Shown piece by piece: positions 55,513 through 64,000 of a stretch of 64,000 nucleotides of DNA. Source of the stretch: Planctomicrobium sp051466335. Lineage in GTDB: Bacteria; Planctomycetota; Planctomycetia; Planctomycetales; Planctomycetaceae. The position numbers were made by a program, and so were the translations under genes. A model generated the notes under the pieces. That model saw only the letters and a program-made list of their open reading frames with translations. It was not told the DNA's origin and did no database searches. Each line of letters starts with the position of its first letter. Position 1 is the first letter of the stretch. The DNA lies in the NCBI RefSeq assembly GCF_051466335.1, contig NZ_CP195793.1:3038001-3102000 (forward strand). Reading direction: 5' to 3'.

Positions 55513-56853
55513 TTACTTCAGAGCAGCGACCAACCTGTCGATTTCATCCTTTGTCCGTGCCTCAGTCACCGCGACCAGAACACCATCCCCCAGTTCCGCT
55601 GGGAGTCCGGAAAGTCGGCTCAACTCTGGACCGATATCGAATCCAGCTTTCGCCGCTTTCTCAATCAATTCACCAGCCTGAATTCCAGTCACCTTGATCA
55701 CAAACTCTTTGAAAAACGGCGAGTCGAACATCAGTTCAATACCGTCAATTTTTGTGAGCTGTTCGGCAGCGTAGTGTGATTTCTGAGCACACAATTCCGC
55801 CGCCTCACGAAGTCCCTGCGGTCCAAGTAGCGACATATAGACCGTGGCCCGCAATGCCAGAAGCCCCTGATTCGTACAAATGTTGCTTGTCGCTTTGTCC
55901 CGGCGAATGTGTTGCTCGCGAGTCTGCAGTCCCAGCGCGTAGCAGATCTTGCCATCGCGATCGACTGTCTGTGTAATGAGTCGACCGGGCATCTTGCGAA
56001 CGTACTCTTCGCGGCAGGCGAGAACTCCCAGATATGGGCCGCCGTACTGCAATGGAATTCCGAGTGGCTGACCTTCAGCAACAGCGATGTCCGCTCCGTA
56101 ATCCCCGGGGCGTTTCAGGACACCAACACTGAGTGGGTCAAAGGAGACGACTGCCATCGCTCCTTTACGCTTCGTCAGTTCGCAAAGTGCTTCTGCATCT
56201 TCAAGGCAGCCGAAGAAGTTTGGATGCTGGAAGACGAGGCATGCTGTCTCTTCATCAATCAGTCGTGCCGCTGCCTCGAGATCTGTTTTACCGTTCACGA
56301 CAGGAATCGTGATGACTTCAGTGGCGAGATCGCGTGTGTAAGTTTCGACGACCTGCCGATACTCGGGATGGACCGCTGCAGAAATGGCAATCTTCTGATG
56401 ACGACCATTTGATCGCATCGCCATGAAGGCTGCCTCGCTGACCGCAGTTCCCCCTTCGTAGAGGCTCGCGTTGGAAACATCCAGACCAGTCAGCTGGCAG
56501 ATCAGTGTCTGGAATTCAAAGAAGGCCTGCAATGAACCTTGGCTCGCTTCTGGCTGGTATGGCGTGTAGGCAGTGTAGAACTCTCCACGGCCGGTCACTT
56601 CATCAACAACCGCAGGGATGTAGTGATCGTAGGCTCCGCCACCCACAAAGCAGACACGGCTGGCATTATTGCGCCCAGCGAGTTTGCGAACGTGCTGTTC
56701 CAGTTCAAGTTCAGTGAGCGCGGGAGGGAGATCCAACTCTCGCTTCAATCTCAATTCATCTGGAACCTGCTGCAACAAGGTTTCCATTGAAGGGACACCG
56801 ATGGCCTGCAACATTTCTGCCTGTTGAGCGGAGGTACTGAATAAATAGGCCAA
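55513..56853 (-). CDS. gcvPA: Glycine dehydrogenase (decarboxylating) subunit 1
   Basis: A 446-residue partner subunit of the split glycine decarboxylase. It begins AYLFSTSAQQAEMLQAIGVP as usual for the family and contains FVGGGAYDHYIPAVVDEVTG, YTAYTPYQPEASQGSLQAFF and EGTAVSEAA-type motifs. A TTG start is chosen because an AGGAG lies 9 bases upstream and matches the conserved N-terminus. gcvT and gcvH, which often adjoin it, are not in this window, so they must lie elsewhere. Confidence 0.95.
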   Translation of the reverse strand: MAYLFSTSAQQAEMLQAIGVPSMETLLQQVPDELRLKRELDLPPALTELELEQHVRKLAGRNNASRVCFVGGGAYDHYIPAVVDEVTGRGEFYTAYTPYQPEASQGSLQAFFEFQTLICQLTGLDVSNASLYEGGTAVSEAAFMAMRSNGRHQKIAISAAVHPEYRQVVETYTRDLATEVITIPVVNGKTDLEAAARLIDEETACLVFQHPNFFGCLEDAEALCELTKRKGAMAVVSFDPLSVGVLKRPGDYGADIAVAEGQPLGIPLQYGGPYLGVLACREEYVRKMPGRLITQTVDRDGKICYALGLQTREQHIRRDKATSNICTNQGLLALRATVYMSLLGPQGLREAAELCAQKSHYAAEQLTKIDGIELMFDSPFFKEFVIKVTGIQAGELIEKAAKAGFDIGPELSRLSGLPAELGDGVLVAVTEARTKDEIDRLVAALK

Positions 56854-57309
56854 CTTGTCGTGCTCCTGAATGGGTGCAACCGAATTCCATTGATCGGGTT
56901 ACAGAAAACTTGTGGATTCGAAAACAGAAACCGAATGTTAGATTAGATGCTAACATCGAAAAATTCGATTCTCCAAACAGGATTTCTCTCGATCAATAGA
57001 AACGGAGCGTCCTTCGCCGCCCCTCCCAACCATCAACAGGTCAAGATGTGATGCTGGGACTCGATTTCCTTTAATCGATGCGCCCTGCTGGGCAACTCAG
57101 GCAAACTCTCGCAATTTATGCTTCGCGGTCGAGAGAATGCAGGAAGAAATGGGCCATGACGAATGTAATTCAATGGCCGAATGGTCAGCGATTGTGCGCA
57201 ATTACGAATCCACCCAGAAACGCTTGATCTGCGCACATCGCAACGATCAAGAACGCCAGTGGACTTTGGAAACTTCGACCGCAGATGGGGAAAGTGACTT
57301 ATCGATTGA
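56854..57309. other. Non-coding stretch upstream of gcvPA
   Basis: About 455 bases. It should carry the gcv promoter and leader. I looked for a glycine riboswitch in the minus-strand leader and do not see the conserved core, so none is claimed. Confidence 0.45.
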
Positions 57310-58281
57310 TTACGCTGCTTTCCGCGGGTTCTTCAGAAGGGTCATCTCTTCCTTCTGAATGATTTGACCAGCGGCAAGCCCCTGACGTGTGGCTGCAACG
57401 CGTCTGCGAATCGCTTTGCGTACTGCCCCATGATAACTCACTGTCATGGCGAACATGGTAATCAGGTCCAGGAACTGAGTGTCCTTTCCCAGTTCTGCAT
57501 CCCAGACGTGGATATGTGCGTTGTAGCCGAAGCCGAAAAGTGCTCCGTCGATTTCGCCAACTCGCTGGCCATCTGCTTCAATCACAAAGTCGACGCCGAA
57601 CGAAAACCACATTCGCTTGATATTCACGTACCACAACCGGTCTTTCCCGGGATCGTAGTAACAAAACGAGTACATGGCTGGGATCCGGTTCCACTTATGA
57701 TTTTCCTGTACCTCTGACAGGAAACTTCTCCCATCGAGAGAAGCCGACATCGACAAGAGCGGTTTCCTAGCGCTCAGTGACTTGTGAACTTCGGTCGTTG
57801 TCATCTCTTCAATAGAACCGACCCAGCGAAGCTTTTCCGTAGAGCGAAAAAGTTTCATCACCAGTCGACGTCCCTCGATCTGAGAGGGATGCAATCGCAT
57901 CACCCGATCGCTCATCATCTGCTTGTGCAAGCGGTCCGATTGGGACACCGTCAGAGCGCCCGTCGGCTTGATCTTTCGCCGCAAGAATTCGAGGCGTTCT
58001 TTTTGAAGGACTTCGAGTTGCCGCTGCTGTTCTTCGATGAGTGGCTTCCACGCATCGGTCCGAATCCCGACAAGATGGGAAGTGATCCACTTCTCGGATT
58101 TTCCATCCTTCTGCATGACAGTCCCGGTCACGTCCATATTCGCGCCGAATTGCCGATCATCGCCCATTTTGAGGCGCTGAACGATTTCGATGTTGGAAGG
58201 ATGGACACCGGGGAATGCCCACATATCGAGATAGCGATGCGCACCAGTTTTCTTCAAAGCGCGAATTGATGTGGCCGACAT
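57310..58281 (-). CDS. Uncharacterised 323-residue protein
   Basis: I do not recognise the family. The start at 58281 is fixed by GGAAGG 6 bases upstream. There is no signal peptide. A long helical, basic region around residues 75-105 (EEQQRQLEVLQKERLEFLRR) is likely coiled coil. The C-terminal half has a repeated beta-rich pattern (FGVDFVIEADGQRVGEIDGA, FGFGYNAHIHVWDAEL) ending in a hydrophobic segment (TQFLDLITMFAMTVSYHG) and basic residues, a shape faintly like the scramblase/LURP-one fold, which I cannot confirm. It lies between gcvPA and the small secreted protein gene on the same strand. Confidence 0.7.
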   Translation of the reverse strand: MSATSIRALKKTGAHRYLDMWAFPGVHPSNIEIVQRLKMGDDRQFGANMDVTGTVMQKDGKSEKWITSHLVGIRTDAWKPLIEEQQRQLEVLQKERLEFLRRKIKPTGALTVSQSDRLHKQMMSDRVMRLHPSQIEGRRLVMKLFRSTEKLRWVGSIEEMTTTEVHKSLSARKPLLSMSASLDGRSFLSEVQENHKWNRIPAMYSFCYYDPGKDRLWYVNIKRMWFSFGVDFVIEADGQRVGEIDGALFGFGYNAHIHVWDAELGKDTQFLDLITMFAMTVSYHGAVRKAIRRRVAATRQGLAAGQIIQKEEMTLLKNPRKAA

Positions 58282-58500
58282 GAAAATCCTTCCAACCTGA
58301 AATCCGATCTCCAACAACGGTGAGATGATCGGAGAGACTCCGTCCCTGTGGGACTACATCGTCAGTCAAGGATTTCCAGCTTGCGTGACAATCGAAATTC
58401 GCCCGCATAGCTGCAGAATCGGCCGATCACCAGCCCAGTTCCGGCTGCAGAATATTCGCCAGAATAGAAAATGTCCGGCACAGATCTCCCAAACATCCAG

Positions 58501-59115
58501 CTACTTGTTGCCGAACCAGAGAGGGATACGGAAACGTCCACCAATACGCATCGTGCTCGGTACGACAGTCGCAGCAGGCGCTGAAGCCGTTGAACCATCG
58601 CAAGGTTCCGTGACTTCATACATCTCGTATTGCTCGATCGAGGCCGACTCAGGCTCAGGCTCTGGAACGATCAATTGGGAAGGGAGATGCGAGTTCAATT
58701 GATCCGAATCGTTCTGGGCAACGCGGTTCTGAGAAGGAGGCTGAAGCAGAGGCATCATGAACTTCTGCTCTGGCTCTTCGTAGCCAGCGATCGATGGCTT
58801 TGACGCGTTATCCCCGACAGCTAATGAACTCTGGTTCTCCGAATCATCCCAGGAACCTGGACGTAGCGTCTTGAGAAACCGTCTTGCTGATGGAAAGAAC
58901 GTCCGTGGCGGATTCGGTATTTCCGAACGGTTCAGCCTTTCATCTGACGTTGCAACGATCGCTGCATCTCGACTTGGTTCAAGTTCTTCGATTTCAGGCG
59001 ACAACGTCACCAGTGGCTTCGCAGCCGGTCGCGAAATCGGAGGAGCAGCGAAAGAGCCTTGATCACAAAGGTGAACGGCTAGTCCGACTGACAGGAGAGC
59101 CAATGAGGAACGCAT
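58501..59115 (-). CDS. Uncharacterised secreted protein
   Basis: A 204-residue protein with a signal peptide (SLALLSVGLAVHLCDQGSFA followed by APP). The mature part is rich in Pro, Ser and Glu, low in hydrophobic residues and has no domain I recognise; it is probably largely disordered. The last residues (RIGGRFRIPLWFGNK) are short and hydrophobic. It is read towards the unknown 323-residue protein gene, 219 bases in front of it, and is divergent from the HD-GYP gene. No function can be proposed. Confidence 0.65.
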   Translation of the reverse strand: MRSSLALLSVGLAVHLCDQGSFAAPPISRPAAKPLVTLSPEIEELEPSRDAAIVATSDERLNRSEIPNPPRTFFPSARRFLKTLRPGSWDDSENQSSLAVGDNASKPSIAGYEEPEQKFMMPLLQPPSQNRVAQNDSDQLNSHLPSQLIVPEPEPESASIEQYEMYEVTEPCDGSTASAPAATVVPSTMRIGGRFRIPLWFGNK

Positions 59116-59738
59116 GTGATGGCTTCAATTCAAACCTGTTACAGAAGAGAAGATGAACGTCCATTTTCTCCTCAGCAGTCTGCATCGGTCTGAATCCGCG
59201 ACAGTCTTCATCTCCTGCAAGCCACCGAGGTGAAGTGCGTTTGATTCGGCATGGGGGTGGTCGACAATTACGATTGATCGTTGCGCCTTACCCGAGTCCG
59301 ACGAAGGGAATGATCGGACGAAGCGTTAAAATACTTTCAACTCTCCAACTCATTTCAATTGATCCGTTGCCACTTGTTTGGGGCGACCAGACAGCACCCA
59401 TTCCATCGCAATTGATGCATCTGAGATGTGGCGTTCACGCAACATCTCAGATGACGTAACTGTTTTGCGCAATGACTTTCAGGAAATGTCACATTTACAG
59501 GCAGATCAGTTCCGAAGCGTCGCGACCGGGCGTACCAACCTCGCAATCTCAGATGTGCGTGAATTCACGTGTCCAATTTTGAGGACTGCATCGAATTTAA
59601 CCTTTTGATCCGTTTCGTCACTCCAGCGCACTACAGTAGGACAATTTTTTTCGCGTTCCGGAAAAATAGAAAGCGACCTAACACGTAGGAAGTTAAATGA
59701 TTCAATGTGGGCACGAGTAAGAGAGATTGGCCGAGTCT
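59116..59738. other. Long divergent intergenic region upstream of the HD-GYP gene
   Basis: About 620 bases with several strong inverted repeats, listed separately, and no supported gene. It must contain the promoters of the secreted protein (minus) and the HD-GYP regulator (plus). Confidence 0.5.
59418..59453 (+). promoter_or_regulatory. Near-perfect 36-base hairpin upstream of the HD-GYP gene
   Basis: CATCTGAGATGT (59418-59429) pairs with ACATCTCAGATG (59442-59453), and after one G-A mismatch GCGT pairs with ACGC around a 2-base loop. There is no T-run, so it may be a protein site or a leader structure. Part of its sequence recurs as ATCTCAGATGTGCGT at 59547-59560, running into the perfect palindrome CGTGAATTCACG (59558-59569). 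Confidence 0.55.
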
Positions 59739-60965
59739 ATGATCACTGGTACTGAGTCCGCCGTTGCGTACCGCTCGGCGTTGGGATCTCAATTGGTGAG
59801 TGTCTCTTCGCTTCAGAGTACCCTCGATTCTTCGATCAACCGAAAATTGAGTTCAACGAAATCATCCCGCCTGCTCATCATCGACGATGAACCGGCCAAT
59901 GTGCGGACGCTGAAGCATCACCTCGGAAACGCCGGGTACTCCAATTTCTCATCAACTTCCGATCCTTCCGAGGCAATCCTGCTGATTCGCAGCGAGGAGC
60001 CAGATCTGGTTCTGCTTGACGTCGCCATGCCTGAAGTCAGCGGGATCGACATTCTCCACATGGTGAGTGTCGATTCCGCTCTGAAGCATGTTCCGTTCAT
60101 CGTGTTGACTGAAAATGCCGACCGGGACGTGAAACAGGTCTGCCTGGAACTGGGGGTTTCTGACTTTCTTTCCAAGCCGGTCGATCCGATGGACTTGCTC
60201 CCTCGTGTGCGAAACCTGCTCCAGAACAAGAGCTATCACGACCAACAGGCCAGCCATGCTGTCTGGTTGGAAGAACAGATTCAAAAGCGAACATCTGAGC
60301 TTGCTGCCTCAAGAGAGGAAGTGGTTCACTGTCTTGCGAGAGCGGGCGAATTCCGCGACGACGACACTGGCAACCACGTGGTTCGTGTCGGCAAGTATGT
60401 CGGTGTCATCGCCCGTGAACTTGGATTCAGTCAATCGCGAATTGAAATTCTGGAGTTAGCTGCCCAGTTGCACGACATCGGAAAAATCGGAATTCCAGAT
60501 GCGATTCTGCACAAGCCAGGGAAACTCGACCCTGAACAGTACGCCGTAATGCAAAGTCATTGTGCGATTGCCAAAGACATCATCCAGCCACTTCCGCCGC
60601 AAGATGCAAAGCTCCTCAGGACGCATCCCCGTCTTGGCGCCAGCATGTTGCATGTTCCAAGCTCACCCCTGCTCATGCTGGCAGCCCGCATCGCGCAAAC
60701 CCATCATGAGTGGTGGAATGGAACGGGCTATCCACTGGGGCTGAAGGGTGAGGACATTCCGATTGAAGGGCGAATGACTGCAGTTGCAGATGTCTACGAT
60801 GCACTCAGCACCCGTCGCGCGTACAAGGATGCGTTTCCAAGAGAAAAGTGCTTCGAGATTCTCGAAGAAGGACGCAACACTCATTTCGATCCCAAAATCC
60901 TCGATGCCTTCTTTGCGAGAGCAGATGAGATCGTGAATATTCAGCTCGATTTCATGGATCGATAA
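59739..60965 (+). CDS. Response regulator with HD-GYP domain (probable c-di-GMP phosphodiesterase)
   Basis: A 408-residue protein of the RpfG type. After an N-terminal extension of about 45 residues comes a receiver domain (RLLIIDDEPANVRTLKHHL, phospho-acceptor Asp in LVLLDVAMPEVSG, Lys in FLSKPVDP). The HD-GYP domain follows, with the metal site LHDIGKIGIPD, then HHEWWNGTGYPLGL and VADVYDALSTRRAYKDAF. All the residues needed for hydrolysis of cyclic di-GMP are present. A TTG at 59727 is an alternative start. No sensor kinase is adjacent. The upstream region carries several strong inverted repeats. Confidence 0.94.
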   Translation: MITGTESAVAYRSALGSQLVSVSSLQSTLDSSINRKLSSTKSSRLLIIDDEPANVRTLKHHLGNAGYSNFSSTSDPSEAILLIRSEEPDLVLLDVAMPEVSGIDILHMVSVDSALKHVPFIVLTENADRDVKQVCLELGVSDFLSKPVDPMDLLPRVRNLLQNKSYHDQQASHAVWLEEQIQKRTSELAASREEVVHCLARAGEFRDDDTGNHVVRVGKYVGVIARELGFSQSRIEILELAAQLHDIGKIGIPDAILHKPGKLDPEQYAVMQSHCAIAKDIIQPLPPQDAKLLRTHPRLGASMLHVPSSPLLMLAARIAQTHHEWWNGTGYPLGLKGEDIPIEGRMTAVADVYDALSTRRAYKDAFPREKCFEILEEGRNTHFDPKILDAFFARADEIVNIQLDFMDR

Positions 60966-61111
60966 CTCAGATTCTCTGCTGGAATTCAATCCATTTCAGA
61001 TGACGATTGGCTGAACTTGCGGGCGACTTCGCGTTTGATTCCCGCGGACATCAGATTGCAATCGTAATTGTGCATTTATCTGAGTCGCATCGTTGCTTCT
61101 GGTCACCTACA

Positions 61112-61705
61112 ATGGCTGTGTTATCAATGGCACAGTCTATTTCAAACTGGATGGCCAGATCTGTGAATCCACACGATGAACTGACGAAGCTTACCTCTCT
61201 CTTCTCACCTCCAGGGGCGTTGATCGCCCGGGCAGAACATGTCCCGGCCGCGACGACACCCGAGCCCTATCACAAGATGCTTGTCCATGATCACCACATG
61301 ACGGTGACGATGGAGGAGTACCACGGAACATCGGTCAACGTCAGTGTGCTCGACAGCGCGACGATCGATGGCCTGTATTGCCGAAAAATTCTGTTGTCAC
61401 GTTCTGATAACGGAAAGCCTGTGCAATTCGGACTGATTCGGTTCAATTTCGACTACGTGACAACTGCAGTCAGGGACGCGATTCTCTCAGAACAAATACC
61501 ATTGGGACGCGTGCTGATCACCCACAATGTGCTTCGCCATATTGACCTGGGAGCGATTATCAAAGTCGCCGCAGGGCCAGAATTGGCCAGGTTGCTGCAG
61601 ATGGAAGAGAACGCAACGACCTACGGGCGAATGGCCACAATTTTTTGCAACGGTGCCCCCGCGGTCGACCTACTCGAGATCTCTTCTCCTCTGGAAGCTC
61701 AATAA
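61112..61705 (+). CDS. Chorismate-lyase-like protein
   Basis: A 197-residue protein of the chorismate lyase/UTRA-like alpha-beta fold (ARAEHVPAATTPEPYHKMLV, HDHHMTVTMEEYHG, CRKILLSRSDNGKPVQFGLI, IPLGRVLITHNVLRHIDLGA). Members bind small aromatic or dicarboxylate ligands and some cleave chorismate; no ubiquinone pathway gene is nearby, and many planctomycete members are uncharacterised. The ATG at 61112 is preferred because family similarity starts only after it; an ATG at 61007 would add 35 unlike residues. It follows the HD-GYP gene by 146 bases on the same strand. Confidence 0.7.
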   Translation: MAVLSMAQSISNWMARSVNPHDELTKLTSLFSPPGALIARAEHVPAATTPEPYHKMLVHDHHMTVTMEEYHGTSVNVSVLDSATIDGLYCRKILLSRSDNGKPVQFGLIRFNFDYVTTAVRDAILSEQIPLGRVLITHNVLRHIDLGAIIKVAAGPELARLLQMEENATTYGRMATIFCNGAPAVDLLEISSPLEAQ

Positions 61706-61942
61706 AAGCTGCATTCCGCATCAACAAAAACTGAGCTATTCCCGACGGAGTTCGCTCCAGTTTGCCGGGGATCTTGCATATTTCAGGGAGAGATATTCAA
61801 TCGTTGTAAACAATCAATTCTGACGGATGTGTTTGACTAGATTGTGGTTCCGTCGCTCGAATCGTTTTCTGGCAATAGCTATGATGACTTCACAATCGAA
61901 AAGCGCCGATTTGAAACCTCAGGTTAGAAAACACTTTCCACT

Positions 61943-64000
61943 ATGGATGTCCAGCTTTCACTTGGTTTTCATTCGTTTCAGTCAGCTGATGATCGCGAAC
62001 GTCATCGCAGCGAACTCCGCCGGTATGTGAATCTCAGATTGGCGTCAAAGGGCCTGCCAATTGCCCCGAGTGCTGGAGGGGCAGAGATGGTCCATCTCGC
62101 CTCTGGACTTCTCGCAAACTTTCGAGAGAAGTCGCGTCTCCTGGAATCGATTGAAGGGTGCCCGGTCGATACGCGAATTGAACGCTTCCTCAATTCTCAC
62201 TTCGCTGACCTGAATCTCCGAAATCCCATCCGCCTGCCTGATAATTCCTTGATTCTGGACCGTCACGGCATCGCCCGCGAACTTTCTCTCCCTGCGGACA
62301 GCGACCTCTACGTTTCCGAGTACGTGAATTCCTATCGAATCCGAAACGGTGTCCTCCACAATCCCCGTGCTGACCGACGCACAACAGAAGGAACATTTCA
62401 CGTCGTGGAAGGAGGACTTCCAATCCCTGGCGATAAGCGTGCAGTTCCCCGAAATGCATTCGTCAAGATGCTGGAATGTGCGTTCAATCCGCCTGAATCT
62501 CTCCTTCAACTTCCATTTACATCAGAACAGGCGGAACAAGCCCGCACGTGGGTTTCGTTGTTGTTGCGTCCGCTCGTTTCTCCGGAAGTACCAGGCTGGA
62601 GCCCTGCGAAATCGATGGAAGTTCGCTTCTTCGCCCCGGGATCGCTGGTCAGCAATTTGGACTTTGTTGAGTCAATCTTCGGCAATGCGGGTGATCCATT
62701 CATTCCTTCGAATGACGCTGCGTTGGATGTCGAGCACTGGACAGGTCACACTGGCTGCGTGATTCTCGCTCCACATGTTCTGCAACTCACCAAGAAAGAG
62801 TTGGGACTTCCGCACATCAGCGAGGCGACAGAGCGCCAGAAACAAGACAAGATGTGCTGGGAAAAGGAAACCGAAACTTACAACAACGGGGATGCGTTCA
62901 AGGTCACCTGCCGCACACTCGAAGGAGTGATTGTGACTCTGATTGCAGATAACTACTACGGTTACTGCAAAAAGGAAGTGAAAACCCAGATCAGCTTTTC
63001 CACCAATCTGATGGGAGGAGCGGAAGAGGAACACGCAGGGGGAGCTTTCGTTGCACCAAGCTGGAGTCTGGGAGAAAACTTCCAGTTCGACAGTCAGCGA
63101 TACAATGGCGCTTCGTTCGCAGACATCCAGCGCGACTACGCGGATCTGATCGACTTTCAGCCTGAAGGGTACGGGATTGATAGGCAATTCCCGGACCTGC
63201 TTTATATTCCAGAGAATGCGCGGGCAGACCTGCGACAGCAGAACATCACTTGGAAACAGGGAGATCAGCAGCAAGAAATCCCCCTTCTCCCCGGTCAAAT
63301 CTATATGGGACCGAGTGGATACCGCGTTCGTATGGAGAAGCACCCGTCAGCTCCTTCCTGGCGTCTCATTGGGACCGCCGGGGAAGGGATCGTCTGTCAC
63401 AAGCCATGCACCGTATCTGGGGGTGGAAAGAGCGAAATCAGCAAATCGCTGACAGACTACATGGAATACGGTTCCATCTTCATCTCCGACTACACGACAG
63501 ACATGAAGCTGGTACAGGAAATATTTGATCGCGACTACAGCTCACGATGGCACAAGGATTCCACTGGTGGTGCCCATTACTCACAGACTGCCAGCCGTCC
63601 AATATTGAGCCCGCGTCGCTCTCTGGGAAGCGTCATTAAACTCCTGACCCCCTCAGACGAGTACAACGACGAATACAACGGATGGCTGGCAACGATTCCG
63701 AGCCACGTTTACGCAATTGTCTTCGCGATTAAACGATTCCAACTGCCCGACTGGGGAGACGACTGGAAGTCTCACTTCACAGTTGACTTCATGAATGGCA
63801 GCCCGGGTCATGAACTCAAATTCGATAATCGAAAGATCGTCGGAACCTATCTGCGAGTTGGATATGGGAACCAACAGCAGTGGAGGCTCTTCAAAGTTCG
63901 ACAGGACTTCGCAGCGGCATTCAAAGTTCAGACAGAAGACGACATCACCGCTTCGACGCTTGTCCCGACTCGAAACGTGCAAGGGCTCCCTGCCGATGTG
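61943..64000 (+). CDS. Large uncharacterised protein with glycine-rich GGGKS loop (3' end outside window)
   Basis: An open frame of 686 codons that runs off the right edge; an in-frame stop at 61925 makes this ATG the first possible Met. I do not recognise a named family, but the composition is that of a real, conserved cytoplasmic protein: no signal peptide and no membrane segment. Around residue 492 it reads CHKPCTVSGGGKSEISKS, a phosphate-binding-loop-like segment with Lys496, although the spacing differs from a classical Walker A. Further notable stretches are SPRRSLGSVIKLLTPSDEYN, VDFMNGSPGHELKF, TYLRVGYGNQQQWRLFKVRQ and FKVQTEDDITASTLVPTRN, rich in invariant-looking polar residues. A nucleotide-dependent enzyme is possible; this is inference only. 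Confidence 0.8.
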   Translation, partial: MDVQLSLGFHSFQSADDRERHRSELRRYVNLRLASKGLPIAPSAGGAEMVHLASGLLANFREKSRLLESIEGCPVDTRIERFLNSHFADLNLRNPIRLPDNSLILDRHGIARELSLPADSDLYVSEYVNSYRIRNGVLHNPRADRRTTEGTFHVVEGGLPIPGDKRAVPRNAFVKMLECAFNPPESLLQLPFTSEQAEQARTWVSLLLRPLVSPEVPGWSPAKSMEVRFFAPGSLVSNLDFVESIFGNAGDPFIPSNDAALDVEHWTGHTGCVILAPHVLQLTKKELGLPHISEATERQKQDKMCWEKETETYNNGDAFKVTCRTLEGVIVTLIADNYYGYCKKEVKTQISFSTNLMGGAEEEHAGGAFVAPSWSLGENFQFDSQRYNGASFADIQRDYADLIDFQPEGYGIDRQFPDLLYIPENARADLRQQNITWKQGDQQQEIPLLPGQIYMGPSGYRVRMEKHPSAPSWRLIGTAGEGIVCHKPCTVSGGGKSEISKSLTDYMEYGSIFISDYTTDMKLVQEIFDRDYSSRWHKDSTGGAHYSQTASRPILSPRRSLGSVIKLLTPSDEYNDEYNGWLATIPSHVYAIVFAIKRFQLPDWGDDWKSHFTVDFMNGSPGHELKFDNRKIVGTYLRVGYGNQQQWRLFKVRQDFAAAFKVQTEDDITASTLVPTRNVQGLPADV

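Noticed and set aside
56854..57309. Possible glycine riboswitch in the gcvPA leader
   Set aside because: The conserved aptamer core was not found on the minus strand of this region.
62045..63982. Several minus-strand frames at the right edge (62045-62509, 62672-63343, 63653-63982)
   Set aside because: The plus-strand frame from 61943 is open for 686 codons to the window end and has protein-like, constrained composition, so these are its antisense shadows.

Overview
The window is chromosomal DNA of a planctomycete (phylum Planctomycetota). The marker families are unmistakable: two pairs of a planctomycete cytochrome C/DUF1549/DUF1553 protein with a DUF1501 protein, three DUF1559 proteins with prepilin-type N-termini, small lipoproteins with a carboxypeptidase-regulatory-like domain, a formylglycine sulfatase, and a small Flp-pilin-like membrane protein of a type common in this phylum. 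Genes are loosely packed on both strands, there are many Rho-independent terminators, and I see no insertion sequence, prophage, integrase or CRISPR array. The genus cannot be fixed from the sequence alone.

Layout. 0-0.4 kb: the 3' end of katG. 0.5-7.1 kb (minus): DUF1559, lipoprotein, cytochrome C/DUF1549/DUF1553 protein, DUF1501 protein, read in that order. 7.2-12.2 kb: a catabolic-looking cluster with a GntR/FCD repressor divergent from an aspartoacylase-like M14 hydrolase, an enolase-superfamily enzyme and an MFS organic-acid transporter; the divergent promoter region carries a repeated palindromic operator. 12.4-16.7 kb: a DUF4832-type putative glycosidase, a TetR regulator and biosynthetic threonine ammonia-lyase. 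17.4-19.1 kb: a second DUF1559-lipoprotein pair. 19.2-26.5 kb (minus): a B12-binding radical SAM protein, a bestrophin-like channel, a universal-stress-like protein and an NtrC-family two-component pair; a good sigma-54 promoter candidate lies between the response regulator gene and the stress/channel pair. 27-33.6 kb: a third DUF1559 protein and two divergent S9B peptidase paralogues. 34-37.8 kb: the second cytochrome/DUF1549/DUF1553 and DUF1501 pair. 38.1 kb: tRNA-Arg(CCT).

38.5-45.9 kb (minus) is a complete fatty acid beta-oxidation operon in the order acyl-CoA ligase, thiolase, hydratase/3-hydroxyacyl-CoA dehydrogenase, acyl-CoA dehydrogenase. 46.5-51.9 kb: a membrane metallophosphoesterase, the Flp-pilin-like protein behind a second sigma-54-type promoter candidate, a sulfatase, a Rieske ferredoxin and a GyrI-like protein. 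51.9-56.9 kb (minus): glutamate dehydrogenase with a cyclic-nucleotide-binding protein, and the two-subunit glycine decarboxylase gcvPA-gcvPB. 57.3-64 kb: two uncharacterised proteins, a response regulator with an HD-GYP domain, a chorismate-lyase-like protein, and the first 686 residues of a large uncharacterised protein that runs off the window.

The least explained pieces are the large protein at the right edge with a glycine-rich GGGKS loop, the GntR/M14/enolase/MFS cluster, the S9B paralogue that has lost its catalytic aspartate, and the sigma-54 promoter candidates. No single locus is convincingly a new defence or mobile system.
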